DNA of 64,000 bases from positions 2,480,001 to 2,544,000 of the forward strand of contig NZ_CP068760.1 of the NCBI RefSeq assembly GCF_016775705.1. The letters run 5' to 3'. Positions 8,649 to 17,689 of the stretch are shown piece by piece (the first letter of the stretch is position 1; every line of letters begins with the position of its first letter). The position numbers were made by a program, and so were the translations under genes. This stretch comes from Chryseobacterium cucumeris. GTDB lineage: Bacteria > Bacteroidota > Bacteroidia > Flavobacteriales > Weeksellaceae. The notes below the pieces were generated by a model. It saw nothing but the letters and a program-made list of their open reading frames with translations, was not told the DNA's origin and did no database searches.

Positions 8649-8714
8649 ATGAAACCACCCCGTCAAAAATTCTTTAAATTTTTGCCACCCCTCCGGAGGA
8701 CGGGAATTTTTAGA
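8649..8714. repeat. Dispersed intergenic element with CCACCCC/CCTCCGGAGG motifs
   Basis: This stretch has two 'CCACCCC' boxes spaced by AAAAATTCTTTAAATTTTTG, then CCTCCGGAGGACGGGAATTTTT. AAAAATTC is echoed inverted by GAATTTTT. It resembles small GC-boxed repeats seen between flavobacterial genes, but only this one copy lies in the window, so its repeat status is inference. The rest of the 8571-9013 gap, apart from the prfC terminator, holds nothing I can support. Confidence 0.35.
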
Positions 8715-9013
8715 TTTCCAAACTCATATTTGGTAAAACGACAAAGTGTATGAATAACTGAGTACTCTGTTTGTCATTCTATAGAAATCCAAATCCACAA
8801 GTAATAAAACACTGTTATTAAATGTTCCTTTGCGAAGTATAAATCCTATCCTTATTCCATCAAAACTCAGAAAAACGCTTTGTAAATCTTTTGTAAAACA
8901 AATACAAAACCCTGGTAATATAAGAGTTAATGTTTTACCAGCATAATACATTTCATTTACAATCTTTACAAGAACTTCCCTTCTAATTTTACTTCATCAA
9001 AAAAATTAATCTT

Positions 9014-9958
9014 ATGAAAAAGTTCATCTTACTCGCTGCTGCAGCAGGCACTTTCATTATGTGTAAAAAGGCAGAAGCTACACAGGATAGAATCAATGAA
9101 GCCATCCATTCGGCGGACAGTGCTGTCACTGTTGCTACAGAAACCATAGATCATGTCAGTAAAACGGCTGATAAAGTCCTGGACTCAGCCAGTATTAAAA
9201 TAAAAGATTTTGAAAATTCGAAAAACGACATCCGTCAAAAGGTAGAAAACACTTCCAAAATGGTAGATTCTTTATCGGATAAAATTGCGAATACAAAACT
9301 GGAATCCAAAATAGAGAAAAAAGATTCTATAGCAAAGAAATCTGAAAAAATTGCAGCAAAAGTTCCGGCTCCCAAGGTTATTAAAGAAACCAAAATCATC
9401 TATAAAGAAAAGCCTAAGAACGGCAGTTACGAACTGAATATGCCACAAGATAAAATGGTAAAATCAGGATATCTATCTATAACCGCAGAGAATGTGGAGA
9501 CAGTAAAGGAAATCATCAGAGAAGAAATCAGCAGAAATAACGGCTATATCAAAAGTGAAAATCTTTCTTATGTAGAATCCGCCTATCTGCATGGGGAAAA
9601 CCAAAAAGTATACAGTCTGGATATCAAAGTTCCTATGCAACATTTTGACAGTTTAATGAATGCTATTAACAGCAATGTTGGAGATATTGACACAAAAGAT
9701 ATTCAGATTTCAGGACGAAACTATACGGACAATGCAATCTGTACGATCAATGTAAATATCAGTGAGAAAGCTAAAACAGAAACAGAGCCTGAAACCTTCG
9801 GTGGAAAATCCCTGGCAGCCATTGAATCCGGATGGAATGTTATTACTTCTATATTCCTGTTTATCCTGCCGCTGTGGCCTTTATTTCTTATTGCCGGCAT
9901 TGGATATTATTTCTATAAAAAGAAGAATGGGAACACCGCTGATCGTGATTCTCATTAG
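9014..9958 (+). CDS. DUF4349-like membrane-anchored protein
   Basis: 314 residues. The N-terminus is a signal sequence with a possible lipobox (residues 1-18, 'AGTFIMCKK'). A helical, Lys/Asp-rich stretch (25-125, probably coiled coil) follows, then a domain (about 150-250) with 'KSGYLSITAENVETVKEIIREE' and 'DIKVPMQHFDSLMNAIN', which is the DUF4349 pattern. A C-terminal membrane helix (about 278-302) and a basic tail end the protein. The signal sequence and C-terminal helix suggest a periplasmic domain held at the inner membrane. Function unknown. Monocistronic. Confidence 0.82.
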   Translation: MKKFILLAAAAGTFIMCKKAEATQDRINEAIHSADSAVTVATETIDHVSKTADKVLDSASIKIKDFENSKNDIRQKVENTSKMVDSLSDKIANTKLESKIEKKDSIAKKSEKIAAKVPAPKVIKETKIIYKEKPKNGSYELNMPQDKMVKSGYLSITAENVETVKEIIREEISRNNGYIKSENLSYVESAYLHGENQKVYSLDIKVPMQHFDSLMNAINSNVGDIDTKDIQISGRNYTDNAICTINVNISEKAKTETEPETFGGKSLAAIESGWNVITSIFLFILPLWPLFLIAGIGYYFYKKKNGNTADRDSH

Positions 9959-10163
9959 ATTTTTAATTTTTTTTTAATGAGGTTTGGAATTGGTGTTCGA
10001 TTCTTATGTTTAATTTTACCAAATATTCAACAGAAGTGTTGTTTATTAGAAAAATAACTCTTAACTTTAAATATAAGCAAAATGCAATGAATCTCCGATC
10101 AGACGAGGTTCAAATAAATTTGGAAATTTTATTTCATATATTAATATTTTGTGATTTGGTGTA

Positions 10164-10194
10164 AAATAAGGCCCTCATATTGAGAGCCTTATTT
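10164..10194 (-). terminator. Hairpin terminator between convergent genes
   Basis: AAATAAGGC(C)CTCA pairs with TGAG(A)GCCTTATTT around a 3-base loop. Runs rich in T on both sides make it usable in both directions. It follows the minus-strand 10199-10564 gene directly. Confidence 0.8.
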
Positions 10195-10198
10195 GTTT

Positions 10199-10564
10199 TT
10201 ATTTCATATTCACTACCTTATCTACGATAAATTTTGTGTTTCCTCTCCAGGGAAGTGCGCCATTATACTCTTTGTAATGCAGATCAAAAGTTTTACCACT
10301 GTTGGTTTCCAGTTGTTTGAAAACTTCAGGATCATCTACAGAAAATTCGAACTCATAACTTGTAATAGTTCCTGTTTTTCCTCTTCCAAAGCCTTCCTGA
10401 ATCAGCTTGCCTTCATAAGTTTTGAAGACATAACCTTTTTTCATAGCATAATTCAGGTATCCGGATTTTACTCCTTCTCCGAAAACGAAATAGTACTTAT
10501 ACCAGACAAATACGCCCAGTAACAGCAGTACGACACCGAGGGTGATCCACAAAGATTTTTTCAT
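10199..10564 (-). CDS. Small membrane-anchored protein of unknown function
   Basis: 121 residues: one N-terminal membrane helix (5-26), then a soluble domain of about 95 residues containing 'GYVFKTYEGKLIQEGFG' and 'YEFEFSVDDPEVFKQLE'. Proteins with this block are common in Flavobacteriia and, as I recall, are sometimes mislabelled '6-phosphogluconate dehydrogenase'; nothing here looks like a dehydrogenase. Because the acyl-CoA dehydrogenase stop is 21 bases upstream of its start, it is probably the second gene of that operon. Confidence 0.85.
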   Translation of the reverse strand: MKKSLWITLGVVLLLLGVFVWYKYYFVFGEGVKSGYLNYAMKKGYVFKTYEGKLIQEGFGRGKTGTITSYEFEFSVDDPEVFKQLETNSGKTFDLHYKEYNGALPWRGNTKFIVDKVVNMK

Positions 10565-10585
10565 AGGTAGTGTGTTTTATAAATG

Positions 10586-11725
10586 TTATTTTGCGATGCT
10601 TCTTGAAATAACGATTTTCTGAATTTCAGAAGTTCCTTCATAGATCTGAGTGATTTTCGCATCTCTCATTAATCTTTCTACGTGGTATTCTTTCACGTAT
10701 CCATATCCTCCATGGATCTGTACTGCTTCAATAGTAGTATCCATTGCCACCTGAGAAGAGTATAATTTTGCCATAGCTCCGCTTTCAGAGATATCTTTTC
10801 CTGCATCTTTTTCACACGCAGCTTTGAAACATAACATTCTAGCAGCAGTGATCTGAGTTGCCATATCAGCCAATTTGAATGCAATCGCCTGGTGGTTGAT
10901 GATTTCAGTTTTGAAAGCTTTTCTTGTTTTAGCATATTTCAGTGCCAGTTCGTAAGCCCCTGAAGCAATACCCAGCGCCTGAGAAGCAATACCGATTCTT
11001 CCTCCATTCAACACTGCCATAGCAAAGTTGAATCCGAACCCGTCTTCACCAATTCTGTTTTCTTTTGGAACTTTTACGTTATTAAAGATCAAAGAGTGGG
11101 TATCACTTCCTCTGATTCCTAATTTGTCTTCTTTTGGTCCGATTTCAAATCCTTCCCATCCTCTTTCAACGATAAAAGCATTGATTCCTTTGTGTTTTTT
11201 CTCAGGATCTGTCTGAGCAATTACGATATAATAAGTAGCTGTTCCACCGTTCGTGATCCAGTTTTTGATACCATTTAAAAGATAGTAATCTCCTTTGTCT
11301 TCAGCTGTAGTTTTCTGAGAAGTAGCATCAGAACCAGCTTCCGGCTCAGATAATGCAAATGCTCCGATTACCTGCCCGCTGGCCAGTGGAGTAAGATATT
11401 TTACTTTTTGCTCTTCAGAAGCGAATTTTTCAAGACCGGCACAAACCAATGAGTTGTTTACAGACATTACAACAGCTGCAGAAGCATCTACTTTTGCAAT
11501 TTCTTCCATAGCAAGCACGTAAGAAACGCTGTCCATACCTGCACCGCCGTATTTTGGATCTACCATCATTCCTAAAAGTCCCATTTCTCCCATTTTCTTC
11601 ACCTGTTCAGCAGGGAATTTCTGGTCACGGTCTCTTTCAATCACTCCAGGTAAAAGTTCGTTCTGTGCAAAGTCTCTTGCTGCCTGCTGAATCATCAGCT
11701 GTTCTTCCGATAAATTAAAGTCCAT
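10586..11725 (-). CDS. Acyl-CoA dehydrogenase (short-chain/butyryl-CoA type)
   Basis: 379 residues, full length. Signatures: 'ALSEPEAGSDATSQ' (family signature 1), 'WITNGG' and 'DKLGIRGSDTHSL' in the FAD and substrate region, and 'QIHGGYGYVKEYHVERLMRDAKI' near the C-terminus. The catalytic base is E363 in 'IYEGTSEIQ', the position used by short- and medium-chain enzymes. It carries out the first, FAD-dependent step of beta-oxidation and passes electrons to ETF. Chain-length specificity cannot be read with confidence. First gene of a two-gene unit. Confidence 0.95.
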   Translation of the reverse strand: MDFNLSEEQLMIQQAARDFAQNELLPGVIERDRDQKFPAEQVKKMGEMGLLGMMVDPKYGGAGMDSVSYVLAMEEIAKVDASAAVVMSVNNSLVCAGLEKFASEEQKVKYLTPLASGQVIGAFALSEPEAGSDATSQKTTAEDKGDYYLLNGIKNWITNGGTATYYIVIAQTDPEKKHKGINAFIVERGWEGFEIGPKEDKLGIRGSDTHSLIFNNVKVPKENRIGEDGFGFNFAMAVLNGGRIGIASQALGIASGAYELALKYAKTRKAFKTEIINHQAIAFKLADMATQITAARMLCFKAACEKDAGKDISESGAMAKLYSSQVAMDTTIEAVQIHGGYGYVKEYHVERLMRDAKITQIYEGTSEIQKIVISRSIAK

Positions 11726-12070
11726 AAAAAAAATAATTAGATAGCCGTAAATTTACACTTTTTAAGCAAATCTGAAAAAATAAATTAAAAGCGGGAAAAA
11801 GGCAGGTTTGGGGAGATTCAATGATGATGGATACGTGTTTCGGGAAACGGGATAATGCATTAGGAAGACAATATAAAATGTATTGAGAAAAATAAACCTT
11901 TATAAAAGATTAATTGAAAATATAAAATCCCCTTTTCAGGGCTTCCGGTCTCCTTTTTGATTCAAACTGTTATGGTAAGCATTTAACTAATTTCTAATTA
12001 TTATCTTCGGATGGTTTCAATTAAAAAAAATGCTTATATTTAAATTTCTTTATAAATTACGTAAAAAATC
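11726..12070. other. Divergent intergenic region
   Basis: 345 bases between the acyl-CoA dehydrogenase and the acyl-CoA ligase, transcribed away from each other. AT-rich, no supported gene. A TATATTTA stretch about 35 bases before the ligase start is one mismatch from the -7 consensus. Confidence 0.5.
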
Positions 12071-13849
12071 ATGACAATCAAGAGATTATTCGATATTCCA
12101 CACTATGCTTTAGAAAAATATCCTAAAACGGATATATTTGTAACCAAATATCATGGGGAGTGGAAAAAAACTTCTACACAGGAGTTTATTAATGAGGGAA
12201 ATAAGGTATCCAGAGGATTATTGAAGCTTGGTATAAAACCAGGGGATAAAATCGCTTTAATTACAACCAATTCCCGCACAGAATGGGCCATTATGGATTT
12301 CGGACTTTCTCAGATCGGGGTTGTTTCAGTACCGGTTTATCCAAGTATTTCTCCTGAAGATTATGAATTCATCTTCAATAATGCTGAAATCCAGTATTGT
12401 TTTGTTTCTGATAAAGAGCTGTTGAATAAAGTAATGAAAGTAAAACATAATATTCCGAGTTTGCAGGGAATTTTTACTTTTGACAGTATCAGCGGGGCTG
12501 CCAACTGGAGAGAAATTCTGGATCTGGGCAAGGACGAATCTACACAAATTGAAGTGGATGATCTTTCTAATGCGATCAATACAGAAGATCTGGCAACGAT
12601 CATTTATACTTCCGGAACCACCGGAAGACCTAAAGGAGTAATGCTTACCCATAATAATATTGTTTCAAACATATTGGGATCCATTCCAAGAATTCCAAAA
12701 AAGAGAGGCTTTGATTACAAAGATGCCAGAGCATTAAGCTTCCTTCCTATCTGCCATATTTTTGAAAGAATGCTTTTCTATCTTTATCAGTACAATGGTT
12801 TTTCTCTTTATTTTGCTGAAAGTATCGAGAAAATGGGTGAAAACGTAAAAGAAGTGAAGCCTCATTATATGACCGTAGTTCCGAGACTGGTAGAAAAGGT
12901 ATATGACAAAATCTATAATACAGGATCTTCAGCCGGAGGATTAAAATCCAAAATATTCTTCTGGGCATTGAATCTGATCACCAAAAAGAAAACCATTTCA
13001 AAGCCATCCGGACTTCAGGAAATCATCGCAGACAAGCTTGTATTTTCTAAATGGAGAGAAGGTTTAGGCGGTGAAATCGTAACTTTGGTTTCAGGATCTG
13101 CTGCACTATCTACAAGACTTAATTTAATGTTCCAGAATGCCGGAATTCCAATTCTTGAAGGGTATGGTTTGACAGAAACATCACCTGTAATCTCTGTGAA
13201 CAGTTTTGATAAGATGAAAGTGGGAACCGTAGGAATTCCATTGGATAATTTAAAGGTTAAAATTCAGGAAGATGGTGAAATTACGGTAAAAGGGCCATCT
13301 GTATTCAAAGGATATTTCCGGAATGAGGAAATGACAAAAGAAGCTTTCACAGAGGATGGTTTCTTCAAGACCGGGGATATCGGACATATCGATAGTGACG
13401 GATTTTTACAGATCACAGATCGTAAGAAAGAAATGTTCAAGACTTCCGGTGGAAAGTATATTGCTCCCCAGACTATTGAAAACCTGGCAAAAGCTTCAAA
13501 ATTTATAGAGCAGATTATGGTGGTAGGTGATGGTGAAAAAATGCCATGTGCTTTGGTACAGCCTGATTTTGAATTTGCAAAAAACTGGGCTATGAGAAAT
13601 AATCTTAATTTAGGCTCAACACCTGAAGAAATTGCAAAAAGCCCTGAATTGAAGCAAAGAATTGAAAAGGAAATCGAAGGCATTAATGAACACCTTGGAA
13701 ACTGGGAGAAAATCAAAAAAATTGAGCTTACTCCTGAAGTATGGAGCATTGAAAGCGGATTACTCACTCCAACATTAAAACTGAAAAGAAAGGCCGTAAA
13801 AGAGAAATTTATTGCTTTGTATAATAAGATGTACGATCATCATGATTAA
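12071..13849 (+). CDS. AMP-dependent long-chain acyl-CoA synthetase
   Basis: 592 residues. The adenylate-forming P-loop is 'TIIYTSGTTGRPKGVMLTHNN' (about 180-200); 'LEGYGLTETSPV' (about 360) and 'KTGDIGHIDSDGFLQITDRKKEMFKTSGGKYI' (about 435-465, with the ATP-binding Asp and hinge) follow. The length and C-terminal domain fit the FadD/FAA1 group. It activates free fatty acids with ATP and CoA at the membrane, feeding beta-oxidation or phospholipid synthesis. Its position next to the acyl-CoA dehydrogenase fits fatty acid use, although the two are divergently transcribed. Confidence 0.93.
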   Translation: MTIKRLFDIPHYALEKYPKTDIFVTKYHGEWKKTSTQEFINEGNKVSRGLLKLGIKPGDKIALITTNSRTEWAIMDFGLSQIGVVSVPVYPSISPEDYEFIFNNAEIQYCFVSDKELLNKVMKVKHNIPSLQGIFTFDSISGAANWREILDLGKDESTQIEVDDLSNAINTEDLATIIYTSGTTGRPKGVMLTHNNIVSNILGSIPRIPKKRGFDYKDARALSFLPICHIFERMLFYLYQYNGFSLYFAESIEKMGENVKEVKPHYMTVVPRLVEKVYDKIYNTGSSAGGLKSKIFFWALNLITKKKTISKPSGLQEIIADKLVFSKWREGLGGEIVTLVSGSAALSTRLNLMFQNAGIPILEGYGLTETSPVISVNSFDKMKVGTVGIPLDNLKVKIQEDGEITVKGPSVFKGYFRNEEMTKEAFTEDGFFKTGDIGHIDSDGFLQITDRKKEMFKTSGGKYIAPQTIENLAKASKFIEQIMVVGDGEKMPCALVQPDFEFAKNWAMRNNLNLGSTPEEIAKSPELKQRIEKEIEGINEHLGNWEKIKKIELTPEVWSIESGLLTPTLKLKRKAVKEKFIALYNKMYDHHD

Positions 13850-13856
13850 TTATTCA

Positions 13857-14516
13857 ATGAAATTATGTAAGCATAGATTCATCTACCAATCCACTTTTGT
13901 AGGATTGGTATTTTTTATGTTTTCATGTAAACAACAGATAGAAAACACAAAATCAATATCTGAGAAAAAAATTGAAATTCCACAACTTTTGTCAGATTCC
14001 ACTTTAAAAGAGAAAACATTGAATGATTATATTCAAACTGCTGAAACCATAAAACCCAATGTAAAAAACGGGGTTCCTTTTAACAAGCTTGATTATGATA
14101 AAATTATTGCTTATGATTTTGCTGGTGACGAAGAGACCTATCCTAATCCTATTGATAGAAAAGGAAAATTTACACCTGTGATCTTGAAACAACAGTTTCT
14201 GACTCAAAAACAAGCTGATCAGATCTTATCTGCTTTAGCAAAAAATTCAAGCTATGGTGAAAGCTCTGCGGCATGTTTTCAACCTCATCTAGGATTAGTA
14301 TTTTTTAAAGGCAATAAAAAAATCAATCAGATCAGTATTTGTTTAAGCTGTAACACTTCGATTACAGAAATTGAAATTCCCGCCAGAACACATAAAATAT
14401 TTAATAAGGGAACAGATAATGAGTATTCCTTTACTGGTTTCAAACCGTCTGGAAAAACAGCAATCATCAAACTGTGTAAGGAGATTAACTTTCATTATGG
14501 AAACAAGAAAGAGTAA
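13857..14516 (+). CDS. Lipoprotein of unknown function
   Basis: About 219 residues from MKLCKHRFIYQS, a type II signal peptide with lipobox 'FMFSC'. Another in-frame ATG at 13842 overlaps the end of the acyl-CoA synthetase gene and is possible; the downstream one gives a conventional signal peptide. The mature part has 'PFNKLDYDKIIAYDFAGDEE', a segment with 'FLTQKQADQILSALAKNSSYG', and two cysteines in 'SICLSCNTS'. I do not recognise the family. The start sits at the end of the ligase gene, so it is probably co-transcribed. Confidence 0.75.
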   Translation: MKLCKHRFIYQSTFVGLVFFMFSCKQQIENTKSISEKKIEIPQLLSDSTLKEKTLNDYIQTAETIKPNVKNGVPFNKLDYDKIIAYDFAGDEETYPNPIDRKGKFTPVILKQQFLTQKQADQILSALAKNSSYGESSAACFQPHLGLVFFKGNKKINQISICLSCNTSITEIEIPARTHKIFNKGTDNEYSFTGFKPSGKTAIIKLCKEINFHYGNKKE

Positions 14517-14617
14517 TATATTAATAAAATAGATTGAAGAATAACTTTTTATTTATAACAAAGTATTTTATTTCGGATATTTCTATAGTTTTGGCTAAAA
14601 TTTTATTTTGATTAAAC

Positions 14618-14641
14618 AGGCTAAAGCCCGTTCCTACTGAT
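14618..14641. repeat. Dispersed 'GGCTAAAGCCC' element, copy 1
   Basis: AGGCTAAAGCCCGTTCCTACTGA is closely echoed by GGGCTAAAGCCCACTCCTATTGA at 39116-39139 and less fully by TAAAGCCCAATTCTATTGA at 63515-63533. The GGGCTaAAGCCC core is a short palindrome. All copies lie in intergenic DNA. Confidence 0.55.
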
Positions 14642-14682
14642 CCCCATCATTTAGTTTTTTAATCAATTACAACACTATCACC

Positions 14683-14740
14683 GTCATTCCGTATGAATCC
14701 ATGCTATGTCGAAAAAAGAGCCGAGATTCTACGGAATGAC
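14683..14740. repeat. GTCATTCCG inverted-repeat element
   Basis: GTCATTCCGTATGAATC (14683-14699) and GATTCTACGGAATGAC (14725-14740) form an almost perfect 16-base inverted repeat around a 25-base loop. A half copy, GTCATTCCGCAGGAATCTCG, occurs at about 63619-63638. The arrangement resembles mobile palindromic (REP-like) repeats. No transposase is nearby. The 14517-14840 gap otherwise holds the copy-1 'GGCTAAAGCCC' element and a terminator. Confidence 0.55.
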
Positions 14741-14786
14741 AAAGACTCTGATTAAATTGTACTGCTATGTTTATATCAGTTCAGAT

Positions 14787-14818
14787 AAAAAAAGCTGTCT
14801 CATTTCTGAAACAGCTTT
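14787..14818 (-). terminator. Terminator of the Nif3 / coiled-coil operon
   Basis: AAAGCTGT pairs with ACAGCTTT; on the minus strand the stem is followed by seven T. It lies 22 bases past the stop of the 14841-15617 gene. Confidence 0.82.
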
Positions 14819-14840
14819 CATATGACTTAAAAATCAATAA

Positions 14841-15617
14841 TTAGAATTTAATTACAGATTTCATTTTTTCGTTTTCTTCCATTACCAACTCATCATCAAC
14901 AAGGATTTTTCCAGAGTGCTCATCAATGATGATTTTCTTTCTCTGAGCAATTTCCATTTGCTTCTGAGGAGGAATAGTGAAGAAAGATCCTTTTGGAGCA
15001 CCTCTTTCTAATCCTACAACAGCAAGACCGTTGATAGAGTTTGTTCTGATTCTGTTGTAAGAAGCCAATAATCTCTCATCGATTTTAGCTGCAAATTCTT
15101 TAGACTGCTCTAAAAGATATTCTTCTTCTTTCTGAGTTTCAGAGATCAAACCATCCAATTCTTCTTTCTTGAACTTTAAGTGGCTTTTCAAATCGTCGAT
15201 CTTTGCATTCAGTTCAGCTAAAGTTTCGTTTTTGTGAGCAATTTTAGCTCCGAATTCTTTAATTCTTTTTTCAGCAAGCTGAATTTCCAGCTCCTGGAAT
15301 TCCATTTCCTTTCCTAATGCTTCAAACTCTTTATTGTTTCTTACATTATCCTGCTGAGATTTGTATTTCTCAATTAAAGTTTTAGCATGGTTAATTACTT
15401 CATGCTTTGTTTTGATCTGATCTTCCTGATCTTTGATATCAGCATGAAATTTTTCAGCTCTTTTTTCAAGACCTTCAATCTCGATTTCAAGATCTTCAAC
15501 TTCAATTGGCAATTCTCCTCTAGTATTTCGGATTTCATCCAATCTTGAATCAATGATCTGTAAATCGTATAAAGCTCTTAATTTTTCTTCAACTGAAATA
15601 TCGTTGGTTTTTGCCAT
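14841..15617 (-). CDS. Coiled-coil protein of the C4-type zinc ribbon (zf-RING_7) family, cysteine-less ribbon
   Basis: 258 residues. Residues about 10-195 are one long antiparallel coiled coil ('LYDLQIIDSRLDEIRNTRGELP' to 'ALGKEMEFQELEIQLAEKRI'), as in CdsZ/YbgI-neighbour proteins that carry a C-terminal C4 zinc ribbon. The C-terminal block is recognisable ('GSFFTIPPQKQMEIAQ', 'IIIDEHSGKILVDDEL'), but the positions where the family has CxxC and CPxC read P/S and D/S, and the whole protein contains no cysteine. Two bases separate it from the Nif3 gene, a pairing also seen in other bacteria. The molecular role is unknown; zinc binding by the ribbon can be excluded from the sequence. Confidence 0.88.
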   Translation of the reverse strand: MAKTNDISVEEKLRALYDLQIIDSRLDEIRNTRGELPIEVEDLEIEIEGLEKRAEKFHADIKDQEDQIKTKHEVINHAKTLIEKYKSQQDNVRNNKEFEALGKEMEFQELEIQLAEKRIKEFGAKIAHKNETLAELNAKIDDLKSHLKFKKEELDGLISETQKEEEYLLEQSKEFAAKIDERLLASYNRIRTNSINGLAVVGLERGAPKGSFFTIPPQKQMEIAQRKKIIIDEHSGKILVDDELVMEENEKMKSVIKF

Positions 15618-15619
15618 AT

Positions 15620-16717
15620 TTAAATGAAATAATTTACTGGGTTTGTTTTTTCAATAGATTTTGAAATTGCAAATGTACTAAATTTTTGTGATAAAATTTC
15701 AAATAATTGTTGAGCAACAAATTGTTCGGACTCATAATGTCCTATATCACAGATCAGCATTTTAGACTCTGCTAAAAAATAATCGTGATATTTAAGATCT
15801 CCTGTAAGGTAAGCATCACATTTTCTGGCCGCTGCAGATCTTATCCCACTTGCTCCCGAGCCTCCCAGAACCCCCACTCTTTTGATTTTTTTATTGTTAA
15901 AAGAAGAATGTTTGATCACCTCCAGTCCAAATTTTTCTTTTACAAACCCAAGGAAATCTTTTTCATCCATTTCCTCTTCCAGATCACCGTACATTCCCAA
16001 TCCGGCATGATGATTTTTATTATCCAGACTATAAACCTGATAGGCTACTTCTTCATAAGGGTGTGCTGACTTCATAGCGCCTACAATCTGCCCTTGTTTA
16101 AAGCCTTCAAAAATTACAGAAATCATATCTTCATCTGCATTTTCACGAATACCCTGCTGTCCGGAAAACGGATTTGAGCCTTCCACAGGCCTGAATGTCC
16201 CATTACCATTCACTGTAAAACTGCATTCGTCATAGAATCCTATATTTCCTGCTCCGGCTGAGAACATGGCTTCTTTTACTTTTTCCGAATACTCTTTAGG
16301 AACAAAAACCGTTAACTGCTTTAAGTTATTTTCTTTGGGCTGAAGAATCTTCATATTCTTTAATCCTAACTGACTGCATATACCGTGGTTCACTCCAAAG
16401 AAATCATTGTCAAATGCAGTGTGGATAGCATAGATTGCTACTTTATTTTCAATAGCTTTTAAAACGGCCCGCTCTACATAATTTTTCCCTGTTAAAGATT
16501 TTAATCCGGAAAATATAATGGGATGAAAGCACACAATCAGATTACAGTTTCTCTCAATCGCCTCATCTACTACATTTTCCAGCGCATCATGACAAACCAG
16601 AATTCCTGATACATCACGATCATAAACACCACACAGCAATCCTACATTATCAAAATCTTCTGCCTGCCTGATGCTTATCTCCTCTTCAATCTTTGCAATT
16701 ACAGTTTTTAGCTTCAT
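15620..16717 (-). CDS. Nif3-like dinuclear metal centre hexameric protein
   Basis: 365 residues from MKLKTVIAKIEEEI; an in-frame ATG 28 codons upstream gives an extension unlike the family, so the internal start is chosen. NIF3 motifs: 'DNVGLLCG', 'CHDALENVVDEAIERNCNLIVCFHPIIFSG' (metal ligands) and, near the end, 'GDLKYHDYFLAESKMLICDIGHYESE' with the remaining His and Glu ligands. The middle (about 130-230) is the extra PII-like/CutA-like insertion found in long family members. Members form a hexameric toroid; a GTP cyclohydrolase type 1-like role is often annotated but not established. Operon with the coiled-coil gene. Confidence 0.92.
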   Translation of the reverse strand: MKLKTVIAKIEEEISIRQAEDFDNVGLLCGVYDRDVSGILVCHDALENVVDEAIERNCNLIVCFHPIIFSGLKSLTGKNYVERAVLKAIENKVAIYAIHTAFDNDFFGVNHGICSQLGLKNMKILQPKENNLKQLTVFVPKEYSEKVKEAMFSAGAGNIGFYDECSFTVNGNGTFRPVEGSNPFSGQQGIRENADEDMISVIFEGFKQGQIVGAMKSAHPYEEVAYQVYSLDNKNHHAGLGMYGDLEEEMDEKDFLGFVKEKFGLEVIKHSSFNNKKIKRVGVLGGSGASGIRSAAARKCDAYLTGDLKYHDYFLAESKMLICDIGHYESEQFVAQQLFEILSQKFSTFAISKSIEKTNPVNYFI

Positions 16718-16782
16718 TAATTTATATTTTACGGTTACAGCGAAGATATTAATTTTACCAAAAACCTGGAAAAATTTGCAAT

Positions 16783-16809
16783 AAAAAACCGGCTTCTTCA
16801 ACCGGTTTT
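16783..16809 (-). terminator. Terminator of the 16841-17689 gene
   Basis: AAAACCGG and CCGGTTTT enclose a 9-base loop; on the minus strand a T run follows. Confidence 0.82.
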
Positions 16810-16840
16810 GTTTTGTATTAAAAAAAAATCAATAAGACTA

Positions 16841-17689
16841 TTAATCTTTGAAAAGCGATACTCTTGTAAAGGAATCTACTACTACGCCACAGTTGATATC
16901 GGATTCCATAAAAAGCTGATAGCCTTTTCCCGGATCAAGACTCGCAGGGTCCGCAATGGTATAGAAATAAAAGGTAAGAATATTACCTGTTCCACTGGAG
17001 CCGCTTGGAACCAGCTGGATAGAATTGATTTCAAAACCGGAATCGGGATTTTTAAAAGTAGCTTTTATGGATCCTGAAGAGTTGGAACCTGGAGTAATTG
17101 TAGCGATTGCTCTCCAAAAATGCACCTGCCCGTTAATTTCATTTTCTCTCCATTTACCGGTAGCCGCAATATAGATATTGCTCGTAACTCCCGGAAATGG
17201 AACGGTAGTTTCCGGCCAGCTTGTAGTAGGACTTGCCGCAAAAACCAGCGGTGTGGCATAAAGCACCTGTTGTCTCGGGCCATAGCCGCTTCCTGATGCA
17301 CTTAAATTGAATGAGGGTTTTACATTTGCGTTTCCAGAATTTACTTTAACGACACCGTCGTTACCAGCCTGAGAAGATGTGGGAACAAAAAGCTGTCTCC
17401 AGAGGGTACCATCCCAATACTGGAAGTTATTCGTCGTCGTATTATAAATAAGAGTTCCTGCAGTAAGGTTAGCGTTTACTACACCTGCAGGAGGTACAGT
17501 GGAAACGTCATTATCAGCCAGGTTGGTATCCCGGTCAGTATCAGTAAGACGAGGAATGAGAATTCCTTTCTGGTTGGAAACTATATCCAGTACTGAAGCA
17601 CTATTTGGCGTTACAGTATTAATCCCAACCTGAGCATACGCAAAACTGCTTATCAAAAACAGCATTAAAAAGGTTAAAATTTTTCTCAT
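16841..17689 (-). CDS. Secreted surface protein of unknown function
   Basis: 282 residues starting at MRKILTFLMLFLISS, a clear signal peptide ending at 'FAYAQ'; an upstream in-frame ATG (17764) would put 25 odd residues before it and is rejected. The mature N-terminus 'VGINTVTPNSASVLDI' followed by 'KGILIPRLTDTDRD' and 'TAGTLIYNTTTNNFQYWDGTLWRQL' is a theme common in flavobacterial secreted proteins and resembles the start of tail-fibre-like proteins. The C-terminal part (150-282) is probably a beta-sandwich; no T9SS sorting domain is visible. Flanked by its own terminator, it is a single-gene unit. Confidence 0.82.
   Translation of the reverse strand: MRKILTFLMLFLISSFAYAQVGINTVTPNSASVLDIVSNQKGILIPRLTDTDRDTNLADNDVSTVPPAGVVNANLTAGTLIYNTTTNNFQYWDGTLWRQLFVPTSSQAGNDGVVKVNSGNANVKPSFNLSASGSGYGPRQQVLYATPLVFAASPTTSWPETTVPFPGVTSNIYIAATGKWRENEINGQVHFWRAIATITPGSNSSGSIKATFKNPDSGFEINSIQLVPSGSSGTGNILTFYFYTIADPASLDPGKGYQLFMESDINCGVVVDSFTRVSLFKD

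Noticed and set aside
8724..8951. Minus-strand frame of 75 codons
   Set aside because: Composition is unremarkable, no ribosome binding or promoter support, and it lies between the prfC terminator and the DUF4349-like gene without neighbours on its strand.
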